Origin: Bacteroidales bacterium
GTDB lineage: Bacteria; Bacteroidota; Bacteroidia; Bacteroidales; Muribaculaceae
DNA length: 64,000 bases
Assembly: GCA_015060975.1 (NCBI GenBank)
Contig: SUXI01000007.1
Coordinates: 62,001-126,000 of the forward strand
Direction: 5' to 3'
The position numbers and the translations under genes are program-made. Shown here one piece after another: positions 30,567 through 41,318 of this stretch. Within the stretch, counting starts at the first letter, position 1, and the number at the start of each line of letters is the position of its first letter. The notes beneath the pieces are model-generated. The model was not told where the DNA came from. It worked only from the letters and a program-made list of their open reading frames with translations, and ran no database searches.

Positions 30567-31781
30567 ATGAAAAAAATAAGTATTTTAGGATTATGTTTGG
30601 TTGCCGGATTAACTATGTCGGCACAAAAGAGCCTTCTAAAAGAGGTTGAAAATACTGTAAAAAGTGGTAATTTTGATTATGCGGCTATTAGTGATAAAAT
30701 TTCACAAATAACAACTAATCCCGAAACTAAAGATGACGTTAAGGCATGGTTGGTTGCAGGGCAGGCTGCATTTGCTAATTATGATGCTTTATTCTTGAAA
30801 GTTCAAATGGGGCAAGATGTTGATAAAAAACTTATGGGGCAGTCTATGCTTGATGGGTATAACTATATGGTAAAAGCCCTACCTCTCGATACAGTAGTTG
30901 ATGATAAAGGAAAAATTAAGACAAAAGAGTCAAAGAAAATAGTAAAAACAATTGCTGATAATTATAGCCATTTTAATAATGCCGGTATTTTCTTGTGGGA
31001 AGTAGAAGATTATAAAGGTGCGTATAATGCATGGGATATTTATGTAAATCTTCCTAATGATCCACGCATGGGAAAAACCGGATTGAAAGCTGATAATGAT
31101 TCAATCGTGTCACAAATTGTATTTAATCAGGCATTGGCTGCATGGCAAACAGATGAATTGGACAAAGCGTTAGTTGCTTTTGATAAAGCATATAAAATGG
31201 GATATAATAAGAAAAACCTTTTTGATTATGCAATATCTGTAGCTACACAAGCAAGAAAAAATAATGAAGCTTTGAAATATGCAAATTTGGCATATCCTAT
31301 ATATGGCAAAGAAAACCCGGTGTATCTTCAAGTTATTGTTAATGATTTCTTGGAAAAGAAAGAATATGTAAAAGCGCGTGAGATGCTTACCGGTTTACTT
31401 GCTTCAGAGCCTAACAATGCAGAATATTATGATTTGATAGGTGTTCTTTATGAAAATGAAGGTAAAACCGATGAGGCTCTTGGCTCATATAAGAAATCGG
31501 TTGAATTAAATGGAAAGTCAGCAGTGGCAAAATTTCATTTAGGAAATTTGTTGTACAATAAAGCATACGCTATTGACAATGAGGCTTCAAATAAATCTCA
31601 AGCCGAATATGATAAAATTCGCAAAGAGCAAACTGAGCCCCTTTTACGCGAGGCTGCTACTCAATTAGAAGATGCATATAATCTCGATGAGCAAAATATG
31701 GGAGATGCATTGAAACATTTGAAGAACATCTATTATATTCTTGGTGATGAAGAAAATCTTAAACGAGTTGAATTAATGTAA
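30567..31781 (+). CDS. Tetratricopeptide repeat protein, secreted or periplasmic
   Basis: Signal peptide MKKISILGLCLVAGLTMSAQ; TPR motif EYYDLIGVLYENEGKTDEALGSYKKSVELN. Confidence 0.85.
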   Translation: MKKISILGLCLVAGLTMSAQKSLLKEVENTVKSGNFDYAAISDKISQITTNPETKDDVKAWLVAGQAAFANYDALFLKVQMGQDVDKKLMGQSMLDGYNYMVKALPLDTVVDDKGKIKTKESKKIVKTIADNYSHFNNAGIFLWEVEDYKGAYNAWDIYVNLPNDPRMGKTGLKADNDSIVSQIVFNQALAAWQTDELDKALVAFDKAYKMGYNKKNLFDYAISVATQARKNNEALKYANLAYPIYGKENPVYLQVIVNDFLEKKEYVKAREMLTGLLASEPNNAEYYDLIGVLYENEGKTDEALGSYKKSVELNGKSAVAKFHLGNLLYNKAYAIDNEASNKSQAEYDKIRKEQTEPLLREAATQLEDAYNLDEQNMGDALKHLKNIYYILGDEENLKRVELM

Positions 31782-31803
31782 CATAATTAATATAATCATT
31801 GCT

Positions 31804-31845
31804 AAAAGCCGTGTTGCAGAGAATTGTGATACGGCTTTTGTTTTA
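31804..31845 (+). terminator. Intrinsic terminator after the TPR gene
   Basis: AAAAGCCGT/ACGGCTTTT followed by Ts. Confidence 0.75.
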
Positions 31846-31956
31846 GAAAAAAAGGAAGGTATTTGATGTTATTGTGTATAAATATGGTTTTTAATCTCTT
31901 AAAGTTTCAGTATCAGCAAATAAATCGTAACTTTACAATAAAATGTAATTTGCTAT

Positions 31957-32430
31957 ATGAAAATAATTTTATTGGCGATAGGTAAGACCGGAGAAAAATA
32001 TATAAAAGAGGGGATAGGGCAATATATAAAACGGTTATCTCATTATGTGCCGTTTGAGTTTAAGATTCTTCCCGATGTGAAAACAACAAAAGGAATCTCA
32101 CGGGATCGACAAAAGAATATAGAAGGAGTTATGTTTCAGTCCGTAATACAGCCGGGCGATGTTGTTGTGTTGCTTGATGAAAGAGGCAAGGAATATACTT
32201 CGAGAGAATTTGCGAATTATCTTGATCGCAAGATGGTTACTGTTGCTAAAAATATAGTATTTATTATAGGTGGTCCATACGGATTTTCCCAGGAAATGTA
32301 TGATAGGGCAAATGAAAAGTTATCATTGTCGAAGATGACTTTTTCTCACGAAATGATACGCTTGTTCTTTGTTGAACAGATTTACAGGGCAATGACCATA
32401 CTTAGGGGAGAACCATATCATCACGATTGA
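31957..32430 (+). CDS. rlmH: 23S rRNA (pseudouridine1915-N3)-methyltransferase
   Basis: LLDERGKEYTSREFA, FIIGGPYGFS, MTFSHEMIRLFFVEQIYRAMTI. Confidence 0.95.
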   Translation: MKIILLAIGKTGEKYIKEGIGQYIKRLSHYVPFEFKILPDVKTTKGISRDRQKNIEGVMFQSVIQPGDVVVLLDERGKEYTSREFANYLDRKMVTVAKNIVFIIGGPYGFSQEMYDRANEKLSLSKMTFSHEMIRLFFVEQIYRAMTILRGEPYHHD

Positions 32431-33552
32431 TTATTTTATAACGTCGAGCATTATGCGGTCGGAGATAAGCATCGCTTTTTCTGAGATGGAAAGATGTGTT
32501 TGTGTTAACTGCATGTTTCCCTTGTCAATGTGAGGCTCAGATAATTTAATCAGCTCATTTAGTGTAGCTGTTCCAAATTTTGATTTATAAGTTTCTAAGT
32601 TTATCCCTTGAGATGTGCGTAGTGCGACAATAATATAATCATTATGTAGCTCTTCAGCGGTTTCATCTTCAATTACATGTATGCAATTCCCTTTTGACAA
32701 TTCGGTGATATAGTTTTTTAAGTTTGATGGGTTAAAGCTTCTTGCTTTGCCATCAAATGAATGAGCCGAGACGCCTAATCCGAGGTAGGGTAGGCCTTTC
32801 CAGTAATTGGAATTATGAATGGCTTGAAATCCGGGCTGTGCAAAATTTGATATTTCATAGTGTTCATATCCATATCTTTTTGCTTGAGATATTAAGTAGG
32901 AATACATTTGGGTAACTAAATCTTCAGTCGCTTCCTCAATTTTTCCGGAGATTAATTGCGTATATAAGCCGGTACCTTTTTCGTAGGATAACAAATAGGC
33001 TGAAAAGTGTGGTAATCGCAAATTTAGCATGCAATTCAATGAGTATTTCCAACTATTAAGGTCTTGTTTGGGTAATCCAAAAATTAAATCACCACTAATG
33101 TTATTTATGCCATTTTCTCGTAAAACATTTATTGCATTAAGTGCGGTCTCTGCCGAATGTCGCCGATTGATGTATTTTAATTCGATATTATTAAATGATT
33201 GTATGCCTAAGCTAACTCTGTTTATGCCAAAGTTTTTTACAGTTTTTACCCAATGAGCGGTTATATCTTCAGGGTTCGCTTCAATTGTAAATTCAATGAT
33301 GTTGCAAGGTTTTATGATTGTATTTATGGATATAATTAATCGTTCCAATAAATGTATTGGTAAAATTGAAGGTGTCCCACCTCCGATATATATTGAGGAA
33401 AAAGTGTTGTGAAATTGTGGACCTCTAATTTTCAATTCAAAAATTAGAGCGTTGATATATTTTTCAACGCTATCTAAGCGTGGAGTAGAGAAAAAATCGC
33501 AGTAGGAACATTTGCTATGACAAAAAGGAATGTGTATATATAGTCCTGCCAT
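32431..33552 (-). CDS. hemW: Radical SAM family heme chaperone HemW
   Basis: YIHIPFCHSKCSYCDFFS CxxxCxxC cluster motif, YIGGGTPSIL, HYEISNFA. Confidence 0.92.
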   Translation of the reverse strand: MAGLYIHIPFCHSKCSYCDFFSTPRLDSVEKYINALIFELKIRGPQFHNTFSSIYIGGGTPSILPIHLLERLIISINTIIKPCNIIEFTIEANPEDITAHWVKTVKNFGINRVSLGIQSFNNIELKYINRRHSAETALNAINVLRENGINNISGDLIFGLPKQDLNSWKYSLNCMLNLRLPHFSAYLLSYEKGTGLYTQLISGKIEEATEDLVTQMYSYLISQAKRYGYEHYEISNFAQPGFQAIHNSNYWKGLPYLGLGVSAHSFDGKARSFNPSNLKNYITELSKGNCIHVIEDETAEELHNDYIIVALRTSQGINLETYKSKFGTATLNELIKLSEPHIDKGNMQLTQTHLSISEKAMLISDRIMLDVIK

Positions 33553-36488
33553 TATTGAGGTTGTTTATTGCATAATTCAGTAAACTTACAGTATAAACAA
33601 GCGTTGTCGTTTTTGGCAGGTTCAAAAGGAATTGTCTCATCAAAAATTTCATTGATTAAATTCTCAAATAAAGACCAAAATTCAGTCTCATATTCCTTGT
33701 AGCTCGTTAATGTTTTCTTTGCGATTTTTATGGGAGGCAAATGTTCGGTATTTAGTGTGCGATATGTGTAGATATATGGTTGTATATCGCCGTCATATCC
33801 GGTGGTATATGCATAATAAAAACAGTAAGTGAATAATTGAAAAATTGCTTTACGTCGGTCGGTTTGATTTTTGTCAAACAATGATTCAAGTGTGGATAAA
33901 TTTACTTTATCACTTCCTGTTTTATAATCGACAAAACGCAAAATCGGTTCTGAAAGAGAATCAGTATAAACTTTGTCAATGCGGTCAATGATTTGTTTAA
34001 AGTTAATAGTGTGTTGTTCATTTATTTTCCATTGCCCATATTGTTTTTTCTCGGCATCAACGAAATAAAAATTGGTGAATTGTTTTTCGTTTTCAAGCAT
34101 TAACAATGTGAAATGTAGCATTATTTCTCCTATTATCTTTCCATCACCTTGTAATGGGGTGTCGTTCTTGTCACCTAATTTATTATAATGCTTGTTTATT
34201 GAACGAGTTATTTGTTTCATTATATCACCTTGTCGGCGTTTTAGAAAATCAAGAGTATTTTTTGATACTAATACTTCATCAGCTTCATTTTTAAGTCCTA
34301 TATATATCTTTTCGGCAACTTCATGCATGATGGTTCCGTAGGTTCCTTCATCCATATATTCAGTAATATCATCATCTTGTTGTAATCCTTCAACATATTG
34401 CAAATAGAATGAAAGAGGGCAACTTATATATTTATTAAGAGCACTTGCTGATAGATATTTTTTTGAGTCAGGATCTTTATAAATATTGAGTTTTTGAATT
34501 ATTTGAGGAGTTTTTTCAATAATAAGAGTATTATTGTTTGTGGCAGTAACATCATAGTTAATCATAGAAAATTTTATGTCGTTGCTGCTATATAGGAATT
34601 TTAATTGGTAAAGATATCTTGACATCTCGCCACTACTAACCCCACTGGTTCGAGCATCATACATAATATACACATTTTTTGCTCTTGAAAGCATGCGGTA
34701 AAAATAATAAGCATACATACTTTCCTGGTATGATATGGTTGACATCCCATATCCGCTTCTTAACGCATTTGGGATAAAAGTCTTTGTATAGTGTTTGCGT
34801 GGAAAAATTCGTTCATTCATTGAAAGAATTATGAGGTTGTCAAAATCAAGAGAACGAGTTTCAAGAACTCCCATTATTTGTAAGCCTTTTAATGGCTCTC
34901 CTGTGAAATTGACAGATTCGTTACCAACTATTCGTTCCACTAAATGAAACACTGTTTTATCATTCATTTTGATATGGTAACGATTGGTTAGTAACTCAAG
35001 ATTGTCTAACGCATCAATATATTTGTCAATAAACCCAACATCAACCGGATTTGGGTTGGATAGTGTAGTTTTAATCCAATATATTAATACTCTGATGTAT
35101 TGGATGACCTCATGAGTATCTCTAACATCTTTTACTGGTTTAAATATAGTTGCTAGTTTGGGATTTTGTTCAATTAGGAAACTGGAGCTAATGTTAAATG
35201 CTCTGTTTTTGTTGATATATTGGTTGATTTTTAAGCATTCGTCAGATGCAATATTTTGTATAATAGGATGTGATAGCACATTTAAAATGTCTTCATAAAA
35301 AAAATGCATTTTATTGTGTATAATGCGAGCCCGTAAATGCATTGATGTAATATCTCCAATCAAAGCAGCTATAGGTGTGTGTCGCATTGGATATCCCATT
35401 GTTATGTTTATATTTTTTATTTCAGGTGGTATTGAATGAAGAAGCGGAATAAAAAGGTGTTCATCAGGTAGAACTACTGCAGTATTGACATCTGTAATTT
35501 TACCGTGTTGATATAACTCTGATATTATTATAGACGCCTCTTTGGTTTGTCCTATATTTGATGGTATGCCTATGACATTTATTTTAGGGAATGATTTTAT
35601 CGGTTCTTCTTGCAAGGGATATAATGATTTGAATTTTGTAATATATTTTCCCACAAATTGAGAAGCATGATTGTCCTTCAAAATATAAGAGGGTGAATTA
35701 TAATCCCAATAGAAATCGGCGCAGCCGATTTGTTTAAGCCTTTCGAAAATCTTTATCTCTGATGTAGATAATACATTAAATCCAACGAAAATATAGCGTT
35801 TATCAGAAAGCATATCTATATCATTGAATTTTACAGTCTCAGCGACTTCGCGATAAGACATTCCGGCGTAACATAATCCTAAATTGGTTAATCGTTCTTT
35901 AAAAGAAGTATATAACTCAAATAATATTTGCCAAAGTTTTATAAATTTATTTGCTAATATATTTTTGTCATCAGAATGATTTATGTGCTTCCAAAATGAG
36001 TTAATAGATTCATTATATACTCTATTTTCATTCCAATATTGATTTATAACTTCAATTTGAGCATCGGTTAAGAAATTGCTGTTAATTTCTTTTAATTTGT
36101 ATATATTTACAAATAATTGCTTGGCGTCAACAAGATATTTATCAACATCGTTAAAATCATTAATAAGCATTTCAGCCCAAAATTGAAATTTATCAAAATC
36201 AACAATTTGTGTTTCTGCCGATTTTTCAATTAAAAGTTTGCGATATTCATCATAGAGAATAAACATTAATTCCATGCGAGTTGCTTCCACTCCTGATGAA
36301 TACTCTGCAATGAAGTCGCTAATAGTAATTATTCGTGGCATTATAGTGCTTGATTCAATTATTGATGATAAATAATTTGAAAAAAACACGCCACTTCGTT
36401 TGTTTGGAAATACAAAACAAAAATCCATCAAGTTCTGTGAATCGTTTTTTTTGTATTCTTTAGCTACTTGTAATAAAAAAGGATCCAT
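33552..36488 (-). CDS. AddB-like PD-(D/E)XK nuclease family protein
   Basis: FVFPNKRSGVFFSNYL start; LSASALNKYISCPLSFYLQYVEGL; RFVDYKTGS nuclease motif; terminal ACLYCKFTELC cysteines. Confidence 0.85.
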   Translation of the reverse strand: MDPFLLQVAKEYKKNDSQNLMDFCFVFPNKRSGVFFSNYLSSIIESSTIMPRIITISDFIAEYSSGVEATRMELMFILYDEYRKLLIEKSAETQIVDFDKFQFWAEMLINDFNDVDKYLVDAKQLFVNIYKLKEINSNFLTDAQIEVINQYWNENRVYNESINSFWKHINHSDDKNILANKFIKLWQILFELYTSFKERLTNLGLCYAGMSYREVAETVKFNDIDMLSDKRYIFVGFNVLSTSEIKIFERLKQIGCADFYWDYNSPSYILKDNHASQFVGKYITKFKSLYPLQEEPIKSFPKINVIGIPSNIGQTKEASIIISELYQHGKITDVNTAVVLPDEHLFIPLLHSIPPEIKNINITMGYPMRHTPIAALIGDITSMHLRARIIHNKMHFFYEDILNVLSHPIIQNIASDECLKINQYINKNRAFNISSSFLIEQNPKLATIFKPVKDVRDTHEVIQYIRVLIYWIKTTLSNPNPVDVGFIDKYIDALDNLELLTNRYHIKMNDKTVFHLVERIVGNESVNFTGEPLKGLQIMGVLETRSLDFDNLIILSMNERIFPRKHYTKTFIPNALRSGYGMSTISYQESMYAYYFYRMLSRAKNVYIMYDARTSGVSSGEMSRYLYQLKFLYSSNDIKFSMINYDVTATNNNTLIIEKTPQIIQKLNIYKDPDSKKYLSASALNKYISCPLSFYLQYVEGLQQDDDITEYMDEGTYGTIMHEVAEKIYIGLKNEADEVLVSKNTLDFLKRRQGDIMKQITRSINKHYNKLGDKNDTPLQGDGKIIGEIMLHFTLLMLENEKQFTNFYFVDAEKKQYGQWKINEQHTINFKQIIDRIDKVYTDSLSEPILRFVDYKTGSDKVNLSTLESLFDKNQTDRRKAIFQLFTYCFYYAYTTGYDGDIQPYIYTYRTLNTEHLPPIKIAKKTLTSYKEYETEFWSLFENLINEIFDETIPFEPAKNDNACLYCKFTELCNKQPQ

Positions 36489-36491
36489 TAG

Positions 36492-37616
36492 TTAGGATTT
36501 TAATAATAATATTATTTTTACAGAGAGATCAAAAAAAACAATCTTGGCATTAGCATTTCCAGATATATCAATTAATGCTTTGTTTAACACCTCCATGAGT
36601 TTTATAACATTTCGTTCTGATATAAAATGGGCAAAATTAATACTAAATTGCGCTTCATTATGATTCATATAGTTTAACTCGGCTACATTCAGATTATAGA
36701 TGAAGTTTTCTCGAATTAGTCGTTGGCAGTAGTTTAAAAATTGAGTTTCTTGTTCCCTGCCAAGTGTTGCTACGTCATAACTCCATCTTTTTAATTCGTG
36801 GATTTTGCGTTGATAAGCTAAACGCATCAATTCAATGAACATTGATAAATATTTAGATGTGTCTTTTGATAAGGTAATTTCTTTTTCGGCTTTGTTAATG
36901 TTTCCTTCGGCAATATGGGCAATAGAAATAGCATCATTTTGTCCAATAGCATATTTCTGAACCAAATAATTGGCTATTGCGTCGTCTCCTAAACGAAGTA
37001 ATTCAATGCGTTGAGTCCTTGAATATATTGTTGGCAAAATTTGTTTGGCATCATTAGATACCATGATAAAAATAGTATCATGATATGGTTCTTCTATAAG
37101 TTTGAGTAGCTTATTAGAACATTCTATTTTCATACGTTCAGGTAACCATAATAATACTATTTTATATTTTGCTTTGTGTGCAGTAAAATTTAGTTTTCGC
37201 ATAATATCGGCACTCTCATCAACATATATGTGAGGTTGCGCATTTGCATTATCAAGAGTTATTAGCCATTTTTCAAAATCCATATATGGGTTTTGTCCTA
37301 AATATTCACGCCATTCTTCGATAAAATTGTCGGAGATGGAAACTTTTCCGCTCCCTTTTTTAATAATTGGAAAAATGAAATGGGTGTCAATGTGGTTAAA
37401 AGACTGATGTTGAATGCAAGATGGGCACTGTCCACAGCTATCTCCATTTTGTGGATTTTCACAATGTATATATTGTGCGAATGCACGTGCTAATGCAAAT
37501 TTGCCAATACCAGGCTGACCCTCAATTAGAATTGCATGTGGAATGCGGTTATTATCAACAAATGAACGCAACTTGTTTTTCGCTGCTTCATGTGAAATAA
37601 TATCAATGAATCTCAT
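36492..37616 (-). CDS. holB: DNA polymerase III delta' subunit
   Basis: RIPHAILIEGQPGIGKFALARAFA, CGQCPSC zinc site, SNKLLKLIEEPYHDTIFI. Confidence 0.88.
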   Translation of the reverse strand: MRFIDIISHEAAKNKLRSFVDNNRIPHAILIEGQPGIGKFALARAFAQYIHCENPQNGDSCGQCPSCIQHQSFNHIDTHFIFPIIKKGSGKVSISDNFIEEWREYLGQNPYMDFEKWLITLDNANAQPHIYVDESADIMRKLNFTAHKAKYKIVLLWLPERMKIECSNKLLKLIEEPYHDTIFIMVSNDAKQILPTIYSRTQRIELLRLGDDAIANYLVQKYAIGQNDAISIAHIAEGNINKAEKEITLSKDTSKYLSMFIELMRLAYQRKIHELKRWSYDVATLGREQETQFLNYCQRLIRENFIYNLNVAELNYMNHNEAQFSINFAHFISERNVIKLMEVLNKALIDISGNANAKIVFFDLSVKIILLLKS

Positions 37617-37627
37617 GATGAATAATG

Positions 37628-38584
37628 TTAAAACAATTGAGCTACGACATTTTTTACGCTTTGCACCGCATTATGTGAGTAAAAATGTATTGAGGGAACC
37701 CCATTTTGCATGAGTTCGTGAGTTTGTTTGATACACCAATCAATGCCAACAGTTTTTGCGGATATATCATTTTTGCAATTCATTAGTTTGGTTACTAATT
37801 CTGTAGGGATATCAACTTTAAAAACCTTTGGGAGTACCGTTAGTTGATTAAGGTTTACTATTGGTTTTATTCCGGGAATTATAGGAACTGTAATGCCGGC
37901 TTTACGACATTTTTTTACAAAATTAAAATATTTAGTATTGTCAAAAAACATTTGAGTGACAATATACTCGGCACCGTTGTCAACTTTGGCTTTTAACCAT
38001 TGAATATCAATTTCTTGGTTTGGTGCTTCTTCGTGTTTTTCTGGGTATCCGGCTACTCCGTAGGTAAATTTCTCTCCGGTATTTATGTCCATTTTTGTTC
38101 CATCAATGAATAACCCTCGATTAAAATCATTTATTTGTAATTGAAGATCAGAAGCATGGGAATGCCCATCGGGGTTTGCAATAAATTTGCTATCATGTTT
38201 TGCTTTATCTCCTCGTAATACCAAAAGATTTGTAATTCCAAGGAAATTTAAATCAATTAAAGCATATTCGGTTTCTATTTTGGAATATCCGCTACATATT
38301 ATATGTGGTACGGCTGTAATTCCATAACGATGTTGTATTGTGGCTGCAACAGCTACCGTCCCGGGGCGAGAGCGTTCTGTGACTTTTTGATATAACCCAT
38401 CATGAGTGCATTTATATACCATTTCACTACGATGGGTTGTGATATTAATAAATAATGGATTAAATTCCATTAATTGGTCAATATTGTTAAATAATTGCGA
38501 AATGCCATTGCCTTTAATTGGGGGTAAAACTTCAAAAGAAAATCCAATGCCATTATGGTTATCTATAATATGCGGAATAGACAT
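37628..38584 (-). CDS. metF: Methylenetetrahydrofolate reductase
   Basis: FSFEVLPP, LLVLRGDKAKHD, YIVTQMFFDNTKYF, IPGIKPI. Confidence 0.93.
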   Translation of the reverse strand: MSIPHIIDNHNGIGFSFEVLPPIKGNGISQLFNNIDQLMEFNPLFINITTHRSEMVYKCTHDGLYQKVTERSRPGTVAVAATIQHRYGITAVPHIICSGYSKIETEYALIDLNFLGITNLLVLRGDKAKHDSKFIANPDGHSHASDLQLQINDFNRGLFIDGTKMDINTGEKFTYGVAGYPEKHEEAPNQEIDIQWLKAKVDNGAEYIVTQMFFDNTKYFNFVKKCRKAGITVPIIPGIKPIVNLNQLTVLPKVFKVDIPTELVTKLMNCKNDISAKTVGIDWCIKQTHELMQNGVPSIHFYSHNAVQSVKNVVAQLF

Positions 38585-38678
38585 AATTCAAGTTGTATTT
38601 TTAGGTTCAATATTATTACAAATTTACAATCTTATGGCAAATTCTCAAAATAAAGCTTCTCATAGTTTATAAATGAAT

Positions 38679-39119
38679 TTATTTGTCAATGAGAATAGTA
38701 TCGTTATCATCAAGCATTCGGGCTATCTGATTTCGGGCTATCTGTAATTGTCGTTCTAATTTTTCTTTTTTTATTCGTAATTTGTATATATCAACCGATG
38801 GCGCTTTTGAAATTTGAGCCATTACAAGAAGACTATCTGTTTTTAGGATTTCAGATATAATTAATTGTTCTTTTATGCGAGGTCTCAATTTCATTGCTTT
38901 TCTTCGTATGTCAATTTGATTTGAGTAAACCCTATCAATAGAATCAATTAATTTTATTGCTAATTTGTGATTATTTTTGTTATAAGCAGCATTGGCATGA
39001 AGTAATAGTAATTCAGCGTTTGCTCGTTCTTCTTTTGCTTGTTCATTGTTTGAACTTTTGCATGAAATAACACTTATTGTTATAATGAATATAATCAGTA
39101 TTTTAACTACGTTGAACAT
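38679..39119 (-). CDS. Putative lipoprotein, coiled-coil
   Basis: Lipobox-like ITISVISCKSS; heptad-rich region; overlaps the Rel-family gene by 17 nt. Confidence 0.65.
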   Translation of the reverse strand: MFNVVKILIIFIITISVISCKSSNNEQAKEERANAELLLLHANAAYNKNNHKLAIKLIDSIDRVYSNQIDIRRKAMKLRPRIKEQLIISEILKTDSLLVMAQISKAPSVDIYKLRIKKEKLERQLQIARNQIARMLDDNDTILIDK

Positions 39120-41313
39120 CTTTTACACCTTTTACGATTTTTATTTTTTTTATTAGTGAGTTTAATGATTGCGTATCTGAAACATTTACAACTAAATATC
39201 CTTGAAATAATCCATCGTTAGAATCGATAGAAATGCTTTTTAGTAGAATATTCTTTTCTTTTGTGATAATTGATGTAATATTATTTACAATACCAATGTC
39301 ATCATATCCAACAATGCGAAGTGTGGCTCCAAATTGGGTGCCAACTTTCCCGGACCACCGTGTGGATATAATGCGATAAGGGTATCGGGTTTTTATATGA
39401 GATGCGTTATTACAATCATTTTTATGGATTTTTATGACTCCATCGGCTGAGATAAATCCAAACACGTCGTCACCATATATTGGATTACAACATTTAGCAA
39501 GACGATAATTTATGCCTTTAATATTGTCTCCAATAATTAAAACATCATTATTTTGATCAGAATAGTCGCTTTTGTTAAACGTAAATTCAGTAGCAGAGCG
39601 AACTTCAATGTTTGTGTCGGTTAATTTTTGTTCAAGTAGTTCATATTGTGCGATAACATCGTTGATGTCTAATTTATTTTTAGCTATTGCATGATAAAAA
39701 TCTGTAACTGTTTTGAATCCATACTTCTTTATCAGTTTCATTAAAACAGCTTCATCAATTTCGATTTTGCGGTTTTTAAAACGTCTTTGTAATAATTCTT
39801 TGCCAAGTTCTGACGCACGATTGTTCAATTCGTGTATTGTCTGTTTGATCTTGTTTTTGGCTTTAGTCGTTACTACAAAATTAAGCCAATCGAGTTTGGG
39901 TGTTTGGTTGGAAGATGTTAGTATTTCAACCGAATCGCCATTATTTAGCTTGTAATTTAACTTTTTGTTTTTGCCATTTACTTTGCCACCTATACATTGA
40001 CAACCAAGCCTTGAGTGGATATTGAATGCAAAATCTACGATTGTTGCACCTAATGGTAACTTATATAAATCACCTTTTGGAGTAAACACAAAAACTTCTT
40101 TGGCATAAATATCCATTTTAAAGTTTTTCATTAGCTCCATAGGTCCGGTTTCTGCGGCTTCAAGAATATCTCTAATATTATTCATCCAAGCGTCGAGGTC
40201 GTTCTCACTTTTAACACCTTTGTATTTCCAATGTGCCGCTAATCCTTTTTCTGCAATAAGATCCATTCGTTTAGTTCTTATTTGCACTTCTACCCATCTG
40301 TTTTTAGGACCTAAAACGGTCGTGTGGAGTGATTCATATCCATTACTTTTGGGAATCGTCAGCCAATCTTTGAGCCTGGATGTATTAGGGAGGTACATAT
40401 CTGTGACAATGGAATATGCTGTCCAACAATCGGCTTTTTCTTTTTCAATAGATGAATCTAATATTATACGAATCGCAAATAGGTCATATATATTATCGAT
40501 GTCATTTTTTTGTTTGCGCATTTTATTCCAAATGGAATATATGGATTTTGTGCGACCTTTTATCTCAAATTTAAAACCAGAATCCTCAAGTTTCTTTTTT
40601 ATTGGAGTTATGAATGACGCAATATATTCTTCTCGTTCAATTTTTGTTTCATTTAGCTTATGGGCTATTTCTGTGAATTTCTCTCGATTAGTGTATTTTA
40701 AAGATAAATCTTCGAGTTCAGATTTAATAACATATAAGCCTAATCGATGAGCTAATGGAGAGTATAAATAGTTTGCTTCGTATGCAACATCTCTCACATA
40801 TTTTTCGTTGGGATGATGATTGATTGCGCGCATCAATGATAGCCTTTCCACAATCATTATAATAATAACTCTAATATCTTCCGCAAAAGTAAGTAACAAC
40901 TTTCTGAAATTATCACTTTCAACAGCGGCCTGACGACTATAAAGAGTATGAACCTTTAATAATCCTTTTATGAGTTTTGCGACATCATCGCCCCATTGCA
41001 TAGCGAGTTCTTCAATTTTGATAAAACCAGATTGGCACAGGTTGTAAAGTAATATGGCAATTACCATATTTCTATCAGGACTTATTTTTTCGCAAAGTAA
41101 AGATGCGGTTTCGATATTGTGTATAATTGGATTTATACCAAATCTATCTCTGCTACAATGATTTTCGGTTACCGCATTTTTTAGTACCTTTTTTATTAAA
41201 TAAAAGTCTCGGTTTTGTACAACATCGACCATAAGTGCCAATAATTTATGACACAATTGTGCTAATTTCTCTTTCTCTTGCCTATTAAAATAATTATTGC
41301 TCATTATCTTCAT
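39103..41313 (-). CDS. RelA/SpoT family (p)ppGpp synthetase with degenerate HD hydrolase domain
   Basis: Synthetase motifs GRTKSIYSIWNKM, YDLFAIRIIL, PKSNGYESLHTTVLGP, VEVQIRT; TGS and ACT domains; HD residues replaced (LLYNLCQSG). Confidence 0.9.
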   Translation of the reverse strand: MKIMSNNYFNRQEKEKLAQLCHKLLALMVDVVQNRDFYLIKKVLKNAVTENHCSRDRFGINPIIHNIETASLLCEKISPDRNMVIAILLYNLCQSGFIKIEELAMQWGDDVAKLIKGLLKVHTLYSRQAAVESDNFRKLLLTFAEDIRVIIIMIVERLSLMRAINHHPNEKYVRDVAYEANYLYSPLAHRLGLYVIKSELEDLSLKYTNREKFTEIAHKLNETKIEREEYIASFITPIKKKLEDSGFKFEIKGRTKSIYSIWNKMRKQKNDIDNIYDLFAIRIILDSSIEKEKADCWTAYSIVTDMYLPNTSRLKDWLTIPKSNGYESLHTTVLGPKNRWVEVQIRTKRMDLIAEKGLAAHWKYKGVKSENDLDAWMNNIRDILEAAETGPMELMKNFKMDIYAKEVFVFTPKGDLYKLPLGATIVDFAFNIHSRLGCQCIGGKVNGKNKKLNYKLNNGDSVEILTSSNQTPKLDWLNFVVTTKAKNKIKQTIHELNNRASELGKELLQRRFKNRKIEIDEAVLMKLIKKYGFKTVTDFYHAIAKNKLDINDVIAQYELLEQKLTDTNIEVRSATEFTFNKSDYSDQNNDVLIIGDNIKGINYRLAKCCNPIYGDDVFGFISADGVIKIHKNDCNNASHIKTRYPYRIISTRWSGKVGTQFGATLRIVGYDDIGIVNNITSIITKEKNILLKSISIDSNDGLFQGYLVVNVSDTQSLNSLIKKIKIVKGVKDVQRS

Positions 41314-41318
41314 TGGCT

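Noticed and set aside
40220-40750. 176-aa plus-strand ORF
   Set aside because: Antisense to the conserved Rel synthetase domain
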